From Pseudomonadota bacterium (GTDB taxonomy: Bacteria; Myxococcota_A; Polyangia; Fen-1088), in contig JADGRB010000009.1 in assembly GCA_017881315.1 (NCBI GenBank), positions 1 to 47,019 of the forward strand: 47,019 bases of DNA. The letters are read 5' to 3'. Positions 1 to 8,290 of this stretch are shown here, piece after piece. Numbering within the stretch: the stretch's first letter is position 1; every line of letters begins with the position of its first letter. The translations under genes and the position numbers were made by a program. The notes beneath the pieces were generated by a model. That model did no database searches. It was not told the origin of the DNA and saw only the letters and a list, made by a program, of their open reading frames with translations.

Positions 1-207
1 CCCTGGGAGGGTCCCCTGGCCCCCCCGCGAAGAGTCCCGCCGGGCGGAGCCCGTCGGTACTCACGCGATCAAGTAGGGGACCCTGGGAGGGTCCCCTGGT
101 CCCCCCGCGAAGAGTCCCGCCGGGCGGAGCCCGTCGGTACTCACGCGATCAAGTAGGGGACCCTGGGAGGGTCCCCTGGCCCCCCCGGGTCTCACGCGAT
201 CAAGTAG
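1..207. repeat. 80-bp tandem direct repeat, two full copies (1-80, 81-160) and one internally shortened copy (161-207); continues off the left edge
   Basis: Positions 1-80 and 81-160 differ at one visible base (c/t at 20/100). Third copy keeps both ends but lacks about 29 bp. Each contains the inverted repeat GGGACCCT-ggg-AGGGTCCC. Confidence 0.95.
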
Positions 208-218
208 CCGACCTTGGG

Positions 219-1403
219 CTAGGTGGCTCGGCCGCTTTCCAGGTGAATCTCGGTGATCTCGGGAGGAGCACCGAGGCGCATGGGCGGTCCCCAATATCCG
301 GTCCCCCGACTCACGTAGATCTGCGAATCGCCGCGCCGGTGGAGGCCGGCGATGAACGGCTGTTGCAGCTTGACCAGATATCCAAAAGGCCAGACCTGGC
401 CGCCGTGGGTGTGACCGGAGAGCTGCAACCCGACGTTGAAGGGGTCCGCGTCGAAGAGCATGCGCGGCTGGTGCGCGAGAAGGACCAGCTCGCGCCGGGG
501 ATCGCGGCCGGCGAGCGCCTGGGTCAGCGCCTGCCGCGTATCCAGGCCGCCGTAATGGACGGCGGAGCGATCGTCAATGCCGGCCAGATCGAAGCTGGAC
601 GTCCCATTGCCAATCGAGATCCGCTCGTTTCGCAATACGCGAATGCCGAGCCGGGGCAACTCGTTCAGCCAGCTCACCGGATCTGAGAAATACTCGTGAT
701 TGCCGGTAACGAAGAACACGCCGTGGCCGGCGCGCAAGTTCGCCAGTGGCTCGACCAAATGGCCGAGCTCGCTCACACTTCCGTCAACGAGATCTCCGGT
801 GATTGCCACCAGGTCGGGCCCGAGAGCGTTCGTTCGGCGCACGATGTCTTCGATGAAGGCTCGGCCGATCGTTGCCCCGACGTGCACGTCGGTGATCTGG
901 GCAATCCTGAACCCATCTTGGGCGCGCGGTAGCCGATCGAGCCGCACGCGCACGCTGTGGACACCTATGGGTCCACGGGCCGAGTGGATTGCCGCCAGTG
1001 TCGAACCTGAAACGGCCAACGCCACACTCGATGCGATGCCGCGCGCCAGAAAAATGCGGCGCGCAGGCAGATCGGGATCGATGGCCGTCGCCCCAACGAT
1101 CCGTCGGCCGAGCGCCATCAACAGCCGCGCGATGTCCGTCGACAAGAGGGAGACAAAAGACAGAAACATGACGCCCATCCAGATATAGGCGGGCCAACCC
1201 AACGCCTGCCGAATTCCCGGATGCCCGCGACCCAGGACCAGTGCGGCGGGAATGCTGGCCGCGAGCAGAACCAGAAACCCGGTGGCGATCGTTTTCCACG
1301 GCGCCGCCACCTCTGGATCCCGGATCAAGCGAGCCCACAGGTAGTAATGAATTCCGGCGAGCAGACAGAGCGCGACGACAATGAACGTTAGAAATCGACT
1401 CAT
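219..1403 (-). CDS. Membrane-anchored metallophosphoesterase (calcineurin-like, YkuE type)
   Basis: Several N-terminal hydrophobic segments, then QITDVHVG, GDLVDG, GNHEYF and SGHTHGGQ motifs. Confidence 0.9.
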   Translation of the reverse strand: MSRFLTFIVVALCLLAGIHYYLWARLIRDPEVAAPWKTIATGFLVLLAASIPAALVLGRGHPGIRQALGWPAYIWMGVMFLSFVSLLSTDIARLLMALGRRIVGATAIDPDLPARRIFLARGIASSVALAVSGSTLAAIHSARGPIGVHSVRVRLDRLPRAQDGFRIAQITDVHVGATIGRAFIEDIVRRTNALGPDLVAITGDLVDGSVSELGHLVEPLANLRAGHGVFFVTGNHEYFSDPVSWLNELPRLGIRVLRNERISIGNGTSSFDLAGIDDRSAVHYGGLDTRQALTQALAGRDPRRELVLLAHQPRMLFDADPFNVGLQLSGHTHGGQVWPFGYLVKLQQPFIAGLHRRGDSQIYVSRGTGYWGPPMRLGAPPEITEIHLESGRAT

Positions 1404-1450
1404 GGGCGGTCCGTCTTGACATGCACAGGCCTGGAATCAAGCCTTTTGCG

Positions 1451-1479
1451 TTGCACCGCCGATCGTTCGAGGCTAGTGT
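1451..1479 (+). promoter_or_regulatory. Candidate sigma-70 type promoter TTGCAC-N17-TAGTGT
   Basis: Motif and 17-nt spacing, 21 bp upstream of the SD-preceded ATG at 1500. Confidence 0.4.
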
Positions 1480-1499
1480 GCGCCGCCACAAAGGGGGAG

Positions 1500-1862
1500 A
1501 TGATGCCAAAGAAGTCCGATATTCAAGATCTCGTGCAACAGTTCGTCGATAGTTTGTCGTCATTGATCGAGCAGGACACGGTGTCGCGCGCGCGGGCGGC
1601 GGTGCTGAACGCATTCGGAGGCCACGCGTCTGCCGGAGCCCTGCGAGGCGCCGGTCCGGCGAAAGCAGCCGTAGTCGGCCGCCTCGGTCGCAAGCGCCGC
1701 AAGGGGCCCATCCAGCTCTGTCCCGTCCCCGGCTGCTCCAATCGGGCAGCCCCGGTGTTCGGGATGGTCTGCTCGAAGCACAAGGATTTGCCGAAAGCCG
1801 AAATCAAGAAGTTCCGGGAGGCGCGGCGCGCCCAGAAGCAGAAGGTCAAGAAGGCCGCCTGA
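1500..1862 (+). CDS. Small basic protein with a single CPVPGC...CSKH putative zinc knuckle
   Basis: ATG at 1500 preceded by aaggggga; C-terminal LCPVPGCSNRAAPVFGMVCSKHKDLPKAEIKKFREARRAQKQKVKKAA. Confidence 0.7.
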   Translation: MMPKKSDIQDLVQQFVDSLSSLIEQDTVSRARAAVLNAFGGHASAGALRGAGPAKAAVVGRLGRKRRKGPIQLCPVPGCSNRAAPVFGMVCSKHKDLPKAEIKKFREARRAQKQKVKKAA

Positions 1863-1877
1863 GGCTATTCCGTCCGA

Positions 1878-1937
1878 CCCGGCCCGGTCCGTTCGGAAAT
1901 GGGCCGGGCTCGGGGTGACCCAAATGGGCCCAGTTTT
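1878..1937 (+). terminator. Candidate terminator: GC-rich inverted repeats followed by GTTTTT
   Basis: CCCGGCCC (1878-1885) / GGGCCGGG (1901-1908), and alternative TGGGCC/GGCCCA pairing followed by a T run, just after the 1862 stop. Confidence 0.4.
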
Positions 1938-1946
1938 TCACGGCCG

Positions 1947-1971
1947 GTGTGGCGTGGGCGCCACGTCACAC
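1947..1971. promoter_or_regulatory. 25-bp imperfect palindrome GTGTGgCGTGGgcgCCACGtCACAC (candidate operator)
   Basis: Direct reading; 10 of 12 arm positions pair, with flanking GGCCGG/CCGGCC extending the symmetry. Confidence 0.6.
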
Positions 1972-2023
1972 CCGGCCGCCCTGGTCCATTCGGGAAATCC
2001 GTAGCGATTTCAGGTCGCTGGCG

Positions 2024-2039
2024 TTGGCACTGCCGTTGC
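2024..2039 (+). promoter_or_regulatory. Candidate sigma-54 (-24/-12) promoter TTGGCACTGCCGTTGC
   Basis: TGGCAC and TTGC boxes with exact GG-N10-GC spacing, 35 bp upstream of the ATG at 2074. Confidence 0.55.
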
Positions 2040-2073
2040 GAAGGCTTCCGGACCGAAGCCCAAGGAGGCGTGC

Positions 2074-2823
2074 ATGGCCATTGCGACCGCAACACTCGAT
2101 TTCGATTCCTACGGTAAGTTGATGAGGCCGGCCTTGCCGGTCGAGGTACCCGGCCTGGAGGCGCTCAGGTCGTGTCCCCAACTCCAGCGCGCCCCCGTCG
2201 AGGCGCTGCGGGCGATCGCGCGTGATGCGAGTCTCCGAACCCTGAATCGTGGCGCCACCATCGCGGCGCAGGGCGGACGCCTCGACGCGGCCATCTTGGT
2301 GGTTCGCGGGAAGATTCGGGCCGTCTGCCGCGCGGTCAACGGTCGGGAGATTTCGGTGGAAATGTTCCGGCCCGGAGATCTCATCGCCGACGGGGCGCTG
2401 GCCCCCGAGACGCTCCTGGCCAACGATTGGGAGGCGGTCGAGGCCTCGACCTTGTTGATGATTCCGCGCGAGGCACTTCTGTCGTGCTTGCGCGCCGAGC
2501 CCGAGCTCGCGCTGGCCCTTGGGGCAGAGCTGGTCGCACGCCTGGAGCGCTCGAAACAACTGGCGACCGGTCTGGCGCTGGCGGGGGTTCAGGAGCGTGT
2601 CGTGTCCAGATTGGTCGCGATCGGCCGGCAAGATGGGACGCTGGGTCCCGAAGGGCTCCTCATCCGGAATCGACCGACGCAGCAGGAGCTGGCCAACCAG
2701 ATCGGCGCCTGCCGTGAGACGGTCTCTCGCACGGTCTCGGAACTTGTCCGGCAGGGGTTGCTCACGCCACGTGGCCGCTCCCTGCTGGTCAGCAAGCAGC
2801 TGGTCGAGAACACCACCGCCTAG
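2074..2823 (+). CDS. Crp/Fnr family transcriptional regulator
   Basis: Cyclic-nucleotide-binding fold (RGATIAAQGGRLDAAILVVRGKIRA...) and C-terminal Crp-type HTH (PTQQELANQIGACRETVSRTVSELVRQGLL). Confidence 0.9.
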   Translation: MAIATATLDFDSYGKLMRPALPVEVPGLEALRSCPQLQRAPVEALRAIARDASLRTLNRGATIAAQGGRLDAAILVVRGKIRAVCRAVNGREISVEMFRPGDLIADGALAPETLLANDWEAVEASTLLMIPREALLSCLRAEPELALALGAELVARLERSKQLATGLALAGVQERVVSRLVAIGRQDGTLGPEGLLIRNRPTQQELANQIGACRETVSRTVSELVRQGLLTPRGRSLLVSKQLVENTTA

Positions 2824-4146
2824 GTGCCGAGCGGCGAGCCGTGGCGGGAGGATCCGACTATCTCCGGCGGAATCATTGACGCTGCGGCGTACGCGGGCGA
2901 AACTTTGCAGGGCTTGGCCAGCCAACCCAAAGTCGCCGGAGCGGCGGCAGAAGGGACCTTCGTCCCCTTTGCCGAAGTCGACATTCGCACCTCCATCCGT
3001 CCGACGGTGGCCGAGATCGATCTGGGCGCCGTCCAGCGGAACCTGTTGCGCTTCCGGCACGTGATCGGGCGGGAGGCGGCGATCTTCGGGGTCGTCAAGG
3101 CGGACGCCTATGGACACGGTGCGGTGCCGGTGGCCCGGGCCCTCGAGCCGCTGTGCAACGTCCTGGCGGTCTCCCTGGTCGAAGAAGGTCTCGAGCTGCG
3201 CGCGGCCGGAATTCGCGCACCCATCCTGGTGCTCGGCGCGTATTACAATCGGCACCAGGACGACGTTCTGGCCGAGAGGCTGACCCCGGTGATCTACGAC
3301 CGAGGCGATCTGGACAGGTTCGCGGCGGCCGCCGCTCGCCGGGGCCAACGGGTCGACGTGCACATCAAGGTGGATACGGGGATGAGCCGCCTCGGGATCC
3401 CCATAACCGATCTGGACGCGACCTTGGCCCGCTTTCGCGATCTGCCGTCGCTGCGGCTGGCGGGGCTCTGCACCCACTTCGCATCGGCCGACGTACCGGA
3501 CCCACGCACGACCGAGGAGGCCCTCGGTCGTTTCGAGGCCGTTGTCACCCGGGTGGGGCAGGCGGGCTTCCAGGATCTGGTCCGTCACGCGGCCAACAGC
3601 GCCGCGGCCGTGCGTTTTCCGCACGCACGCCTCGACGCGGTCAGGCCCGGCCTGGCACTCTATGGCGCGATGCCATCGGAAACCGTCCCGCTGTCCGGCC
3701 TGGAGGGCGCGCTGTCGCTGAGGACGCGGGTCATGGCGGTGCACCAGATCGCGGCGGGAACTGCGGTGAGCTACGGCGGGCTCTGGCGGGCGTCGCGTCC
3801 CTCTCGGGTGGCCACCCTGCCGATCGGCTACGCCGACGGGTACCCGCGCCACGTCCGCGACGCCGCCGTGCTGCTGGGCGGCCGTCGGGTTCCCATCATC
3901 GGCGCTGTCTGCATGGACATGTTGATGATCGACGTGACCGATCTGCCGGAGGCCGCGCTGGGCGGCGCGGTGACGTTGATCGGGCGGGACGGGACAGAGG
4001 CCATCACCGTCGACGACCTCGCGGGCTGGGCCGGGACCGTGAGCTACGAGATTCTGTGCGGCATCTCGAAGCGGGTGCCGCGCGTCCTGCGCGACGCCGC
4101 GGTCACCCCGCTCGGCCCGACGTCCACTCCGACGGCCACCCCATGA
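2824..4146 (+). CDS. alr: Alanine racemase (start uncertain; N-terminal part before IRPTVAEIDLGAVQ may not be translated)
   Basis: EIDLGAVQRNL, VVKADAYGHGAVP (PLP Lys), HIKVDTGMSRLG, RPGLALYG, GAVCMDMLMIDVTD. Confidence 0.93.
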   Translation: MPSGEPWREDPTISGGIIDAAAYAGETLQGLASQPKVAGAAAEGTFVPFAEVDIRTSIRPTVAEIDLGAVQRNLLRFRHVIGREAAIFGVVKADAYGHGAVPVARALEPLCNVLAVSLVEEGLELRAAGIRAPILVLGAYYNRHQDDVLAERLTPVIYDRGDLDRFAAAAARRGQRVDVHIKVDTGMSRLGIPITDLDATLARFRDLPSLRLAGLCTHFASADVPDPRTTEEALGRFEAVVTRVGQAGFQDLVRHAANSAAAVRFPHARLDAVRPGLALYGAMPSETVPLSGLEGALSLRTRVMAVHQIAAGTAVSYGGLWRASRPSRVATLPIGYADGYPRHVRDAAVLLGGRRVPIIGAVCMDMLMIDVTDLPEAALGGAVTLIGRDGTEAITVDDLAGWAGTVSYEILCGISKRVPRVLRDAAVTPLGPTSTPTATP

Positions 4147-4982
4147 GCACCGCATCCGTCGAGGGCCCGTCCGAGCCCCAGCTCGGCGTCGGCGCCGCGC
4201 TGATCGACGCCGCGCTCACCCCGGTACGCGGGATCTTCTCCTATATCGGCGATCATGCCCTCCTGCTGGGGCTGGCGCTGGCGGCCCTGTTTCGAAAGCC
4301 GTTTCGCCTGCGGCTGTTTCTCGAGCAGATGGAGTTCGTCGGCGTGGGGTCGCTGACCATCATCGTCCTGGTCGGATTCTTTTCGGGCGCGGTCTCCGCC
4401 CAGCAGGCGATCGCCGCGCTCCGGATCTTCAACCAGGAGCGTTTCGTGGGCGCGACCGTCGGGCTCTCGCTGGCGCAGGAGCTGGCGCCCGTCTTCACGG
4501 CGCTCATGATCGCGGCGCGCGCCGGGTCGGGGATGGCGACCGAGCTCGGCTCGATGCGCATCACGGAGCAGATCGACGCGCTCACCACCTTCGCGGTCGA
4601 TCCGGTTCAGTACCTGATCACGCCGCGCGTGGTCGCCACGGTCCTGATGATGCCGATCATGACCATGGTCTTCAACATCGTGGGCCTCTTCGGCGCCTAC
4701 CTCTACGCGATCTTCCTCGAGCATATCGATCTCGGGCAATTCATCGAACAGTTCACCTACTGGACCGACCCCAAGGACTACATCATCGGTGCGGTCAAAT
4801 CCGCGGTCTTCGGCGTGACCCTGTCGGTCGCCGCCTGCTTTCAAGGTTTCAACGTGCGCGGGGGCGCCAAGGAAGTGGGGCTTGCCACGACACAGGCCGT
4901 GGTTGCAGGCTCGGTTTCGGTTCTGGTGTCTGACTATTTCCTGATCGACATCTTCCATATTCTTTGGCCCTACAAATCGTGA
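4143..4982 (+). CDS. mlaE: MlaE family ABC transporter permease
   Basis: LAQELAPVFTALMIAARAGSGMATELGSMRITEQIDAL; ATGA overlap with alr. Confidence 0.93.
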   Translation: MSTASVEGPSEPQLGVGAALIDAALTPVRGIFSYIGDHALLLGLALAALFRKPFRLRLFLEQMEFVGVGSLTIIVLVGFFSGAVSAQQAIAALRIFNQERFVGATVGLSLAQELAPVFTALMIAARAGSGMATELGSMRITEQIDALTTFAVDPVQYLITPRVVATVLMMPIMTMVFNIVGLFGAYLYAIFLEHIDLGQFIEQFTYWTDPKDYIIGAVKSAVFGVTLSVAACFQGFNVRGGAKEVGLATTQAVVAGSVSVLVSDYFLIDIFHILWPYKS

Positions 4983-5827
4983 ATTCGCCGCGCGCCTCCG
5001 CTCCCGCTTTGGCCGCGCCGTCTGGCGGGCAGGGCGATCCCACCAAGCGCGACGAGCGCTGGCAGATCCGCGTGCGCGGGCTGCAAAAGACCTTCGGTCC
5101 CCAGCACGTCTTGCGCGGCATCGACCTCGACATCGAACGGGGACGGACCAACATCGTCATCGGCGGTTCCGGGCAGGGAAAATCGGTGCTGATGAAGCAC
5201 CTCATGGGGCTGCTCAAACCGGACGCCGGTCAGATCTGGGTGGACGGGGAAGACATCGTGCCTCTCGGCACCCAGCAGATGGGTAGGCTGCGGCGCAAGT
5301 TCGGGATGGTGTTTCAGTATGCGGCGCTGTTTGATTCGATGAACGTGGTCGAAAACATCGCGTTCCCGCTGATCGAACGCTACCACCTGTCGACGGACGA
5401 GATCATGACGCGGGTCCGCGATCTCCTGAAGCGGCTCGATCTCGCCGGCGTGACCGGCATCGAGGAGAAGTTTCCTCCGCAGCTTTCGGGCGGCCAGCGC
5501 AAGCGCGTGGGCCTGGCCCGTGCGCTCATCGATCGGCCGGAGATCTTGCTCTACGACGAGCCGACCACCGGGCTCGATCCGGTGGCCGCCAAGAACGTCG
5601 ACGAGATGATCACTCGAACCGCCGACGACTTCGGCGTCACCTCGGTGGTGATCTCGCACGACATGGCGTCGACGTTCCGGATCGGCGATCGGATCTCCAT
5701 GCTCGCGGGCGGCAAGATCATCGTCAGCGGCACCTCGGAAGAGGTGCTGGCCAGCCGGCTGCCCGAGCTGCGCGAGTTCGTCGAGACCTCGGGCGTGGCG
5801 GCGGCTCATCCGGGTGCGCACCCGTGA
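4964..5827 (+). CDS. mlaF: MlaF family ABC transporter ATP-binding protein (start uncertain)
   Basis: Walker A GGSGQGKS, signature LSGGQRKR, Walker B LLYDEPTTGLDP, adjacent mlaE and MCE gene. Confidence 0.93.
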   Translation: MALQIVNSPRASAPALAAPSGGQGDPTKRDERWQIRVRGLQKTFGPQHVLRGIDLDIERGRTNIVIGGSGQGKSVLMKHLMGLLKPDAGQIWVDGEDIVPLGTQQMGRLRRKFGMVFQYAALFDSMNVVENIAFPLIERYHLSTDEIMTRVRDLLKRLDLAGVTGIEEKFPPQLSGGQRKRVGLARALIDRPEILLYDEPTTGLDPVAAKNVDEMITRTADDFGVTSVVISHDMASTFRIGDRISMLAGGKIIVSGTSEEVLASRLPELREFVETSGVAAAHPGAHP

Positions 5828-7359
5828 GGCGCAGCTGGGCCTCGGTGACGGTCGGCCTGCTGGTGGTCATCGTGGGGGCGATCAGCTACTTCCTGATCCG
5901 CTCGACCAGCGAGCACACCTCTGGATCGAAGGGCATCAAGGTCTGGGGACTGTTCCACGACGCCTCGGGCCTGTTCGAGAAGTCGCGCGTGCAGACCGCC
6001 GGCATCTCGGTCGGTGAGATCGATAAGCGCGAGCTGGATCCCGCCACCGCCCGCGCCCGAGTCACCATCAAGATGTTGCCGGGCATCACGATGTACGAAA
6101 ATGCGGTGGTCTCCAAGAAATCGGCCTCCCTGCTGGGCGAGTACTATCTGGAGATCGATCCGGGCACGCCGTTCGCCGAGGTGAAGGGCCAGCCCAAGGC
6201 CATGCGCCAGCTCAAGGACGGGGATCAGATCCTCAACGTGCGCGAGCCCACCGCGCTGGGGGACATCATGGCCGACGTGGGGGCGCTGCTGCCGATCCTG
6301 CACGACATCCTGGACGACGTGCACAGGCTGACCTCCGGCACCGTCACGGACATCGCCGAGAACATCAACAAGCTGATCGAGAGCAACGCGGACACGCTCG
6401 GTCGCCTCCTGACCCGCGTCGACACGATCGCCGCCAACGTGGAAGGGGTGACCAGCACCGAGGCGGGCGACGTCAAGGAATCGATCAAGAACGTCCGCGA
6501 GATCACCGAGTCGATCAAGTCGCTCATCGGCACCACCCAGGGCCAGGTGGCGGGCACCGGCACCAAGGTCCAGGGATCGATCGATCGCCTGCAGTCGACG
6601 CTCGACAACCTCGACAAGACCATGAAGAACATGGAGACCGTCACCGGCCGCCTCGAGAGGGGCGAGGGGACGGCGGGCAAGCTGCTCACCGACGACGCGA
6701 TCGCCAACAACATCGAGAACATCACCGAGGACGCCAGCGGCTTCGTCCGCGGCATCACCAAGCTCCAGACCGTCGTCGGGCTGCGCACCGAGTACAACTT
6801 CATCTCGAACGGGGTGAAGAACTACCTCTCGGTCCAGCTCATACCCCGCCCAGACAAGTTCTATCTGATCGAGCTCATCGAGGACCCGCGCGGCTACTCG
6901 AGCACCGCCCGCACCGTCACCAACAGCTCGTTGACGGGCAGCAGCTCGGCGACCACGGTGACGACCACCAATCAGCTTCGGTTCTCGCTCATGCTGGGCA
7001 AGCGCATTGGTCCGGCGGCCTTCCGCTTCGGCATCAAAGAGTCGACCGGAGGCTTCGGGGGCGATCTCTACATGCTCGACGATCGACTCAGCCTCTCCGT
7101 CGACGTCTTCAACTTCGCGGCCTCGAACGTCGGTCAGTACCCCCGCGTGAAGGGCACCCTGTCTTGGGATGTCTTTAGCACCAAGACGTTCTATGTGGTC
7201 GCCGGCGCCGACGATCTCTTGAACTACACGCGCCCGAAGGCCGGCGCCGGCGGCGGCTTCGACTATTTCCTCGGGGCCCAGCTCAGCTTCAACGACCAGG
7301 ACCTCAAGTCCTTGCTCCTCTTCGGCGGCGGCGCCGCCGCGGGCAGCGCGAGCAAATGA
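5824..7359 (+). CDS. mlaD: MCE/MlaD family protein with long C-terminal beta-rich domain
   Basis: N-terminal TM, MCE domain (VWGLFHDASGLFEKSRVQTAGISVGEI... LLGEYYLEIDPG), helical segment, then a beta-barrel-like region. Confidence 0.9.
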   Translation: MRRSWASVTVGLLVVIVGAISYFLIRSTSEHTSGSKGIKVWGLFHDASGLFEKSRVQTAGISVGEIDKRELDPATARARVTIKMLPGITMYENAVVSKKSASLLGEYYLEIDPGTPFAEVKGQPKAMRQLKDGDQILNVREPTALGDIMADVGALLPILHDILDDVHRLTSGTVTDIAENINKLIESNADTLGRLLTRVDTIAANVEGVTSTEAGDVKESIKNVREITESIKSLIGTTQGQVAGTGTKVQGSIDRLQSTLDNLDKTMKNMETVTGRLERGEGTAGKLLTDDAIANNIENITEDASGFVRGITKLQTVVGLRTEYNFISNGVKNYLSVQLIPRPDKFYLIELIEDPRGYSSTARTVTNSSLTGSSSATTVTTTNQLRFSLMLGKRIGPAAFRFGIKESTGGFGGDLYMLDDRLSLSVDVFNFAASNVGQYPRVKGTLSWDVFSTKTFYVVAGADDLLNYTRPKAGAGGGFDYFLGAQLSFNDQDLKSLLLFGGGAAAGSASK

Positions 7360-7432
7360 GATGGGAGCCCGACGGGAACCTGGGATCGGGGCGGGCTCTG
7401 CCTGGGTCGAAACGCCCGGTTTGGCGCTACGC

Positions 7433-7460
7433 TTGACTCCGGGGGCGTGCCTCCTATAGT
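7433..7460 (+). promoter_or_regulatory. Sigma-70 type promoter TTGACT-N16-TATAGT for the yceD-rpmF-plsX-fab operon
   Basis: Near-consensus -35 and -10 boxes, 16-nt spacer, in the gap before the operon. Confidence 0.7.
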
Positions 7461-7501
7461 AACTCACCCTCCGCCACCCGGTCGGTGGCGTTTCGTCAAC
7501 A

Positions 7502-8026
7502 ATGCGCTTTAAGATCAATGAGATCGGCACCGAGGGGCTGCCGGTGAACGTGACCGTGACGGCCGATTGGGTGGCCGCCGCTTGTCCCGATCTCGAGGCG
7601 CGTCCTGGTCCGTCCGGACTGACGCTGCGGGGCCGGCTCGACAAGACCGGCGACGACTACCTGCTGCGGGCCGAGCTGCGTGGCCCGATGGAGACGACCT
7701 GTGCGCGCTGTCTGGAGCCGGCGCGCCTGGCGCTCCAGCTGCCGCTCGCCGTGACGTTCGTCTCCGCCGATGCCGACGACGCGGATGACGACGAAGACCC
7801 GGATCTGGTGACCTTTCAGGGCGGAGAGATCGACGTCGGAGACGAAGTCCGCGACGAGATTCTGCTCGCGATTCCCATCAATCCGCTCTGCAAGACGGAT
7901 TGCCTGGGTCTGTGCGGCGTGTGCGGAGGCAATCGCAACCTCGTCGCCTGCGGTTGCCGGACCGAGACCGCGCCCTCCGTGCGTCTCGCGGCGCTCGCCA
8001 AGATCAAGCTGCCAACCCAACACTAG
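7502..8026 (+). CDS. yceD: DUF177/YceD family protein
   Basis: CARCLEPARLAL and CKTDCLGLCGVCGGN motifs; immediately upstream of rpmF. Confidence 0.88.
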   Translation: MRFKINEIGTEGLPVNVTVTADWVAAACPDLEARPGPSGLTLRGRLDKTGDDYLLRAELRGPMETTCARCLEPARLALQLPLAVTFVSADADDADDDEDPDLVTFQGGEIDVGDEVRDEILLAIPINPLCKTDCLGLCGVCGGNRNLVACGCRTETAPSVRLAALAKIKLPTQH

Positions 8027-8039
8027 AAAGGTACGTACG

Positions 8040-8234
8040 ATGGCCGTTCCGAAGCGAAGACAGTCCAAATCCCGATCCGCGATCCGGCGCGCGCAGGTCA
8101 TGAAGTTGCCGGTGCCGAACTACGTTCCCTGCCCCCGCTGCGGCGAGCCGAAGCTGACGCACCGGATGTGCGCGGGTTGCGGTTACTACAAGGACCGGCT
8201 GGTGATCGAGCCCAAGGAAGAAGAGCAAGCGTGA
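8040..8234 (+). CDS. rpmF: 50S ribosomal protein L32
   Basis: MAVPKRRQSKSRSAIRRAQ... CPRCGEPKLTHRMCAGCGYY. Confidence 0.97.
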   Translation: MAVPKRRQSKSRSAIRRAQVMKLPVPNYVPCPRCGEPKLTHRMCAGCGYYKDRLVIEPKEEEQA

Positions 8235-8290
8235 CGCGCCGGCCATCGGCATCGGATCGCGGCGACCGAGGTCGCTGAGGTCCCGCGATC

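Noticed and set aside
1-207. CRISPR array
   Set aside because: Units are directly abutting with no variable spacers and no cas genes.
61-294. 77-aa minus-strand ORF across the tandem repeats
   Set aside because: Its repetitive translation simply follows the 80-bp DNA repeat and overlaps the phosphoesterase 3' end.
1966-4155. 729-aa minus-strand ORF opposite crp/alr
   Set aside because: Low-complexity R/G/D/H-rich translation without domains; antisense shadow of real GC-rich genes.
5806-7644. 612-aa minus-strand ORF opposite mlaD
   Set aside because: Antisense shadow ORF; plus strand encodes a recognisable MCE protein.
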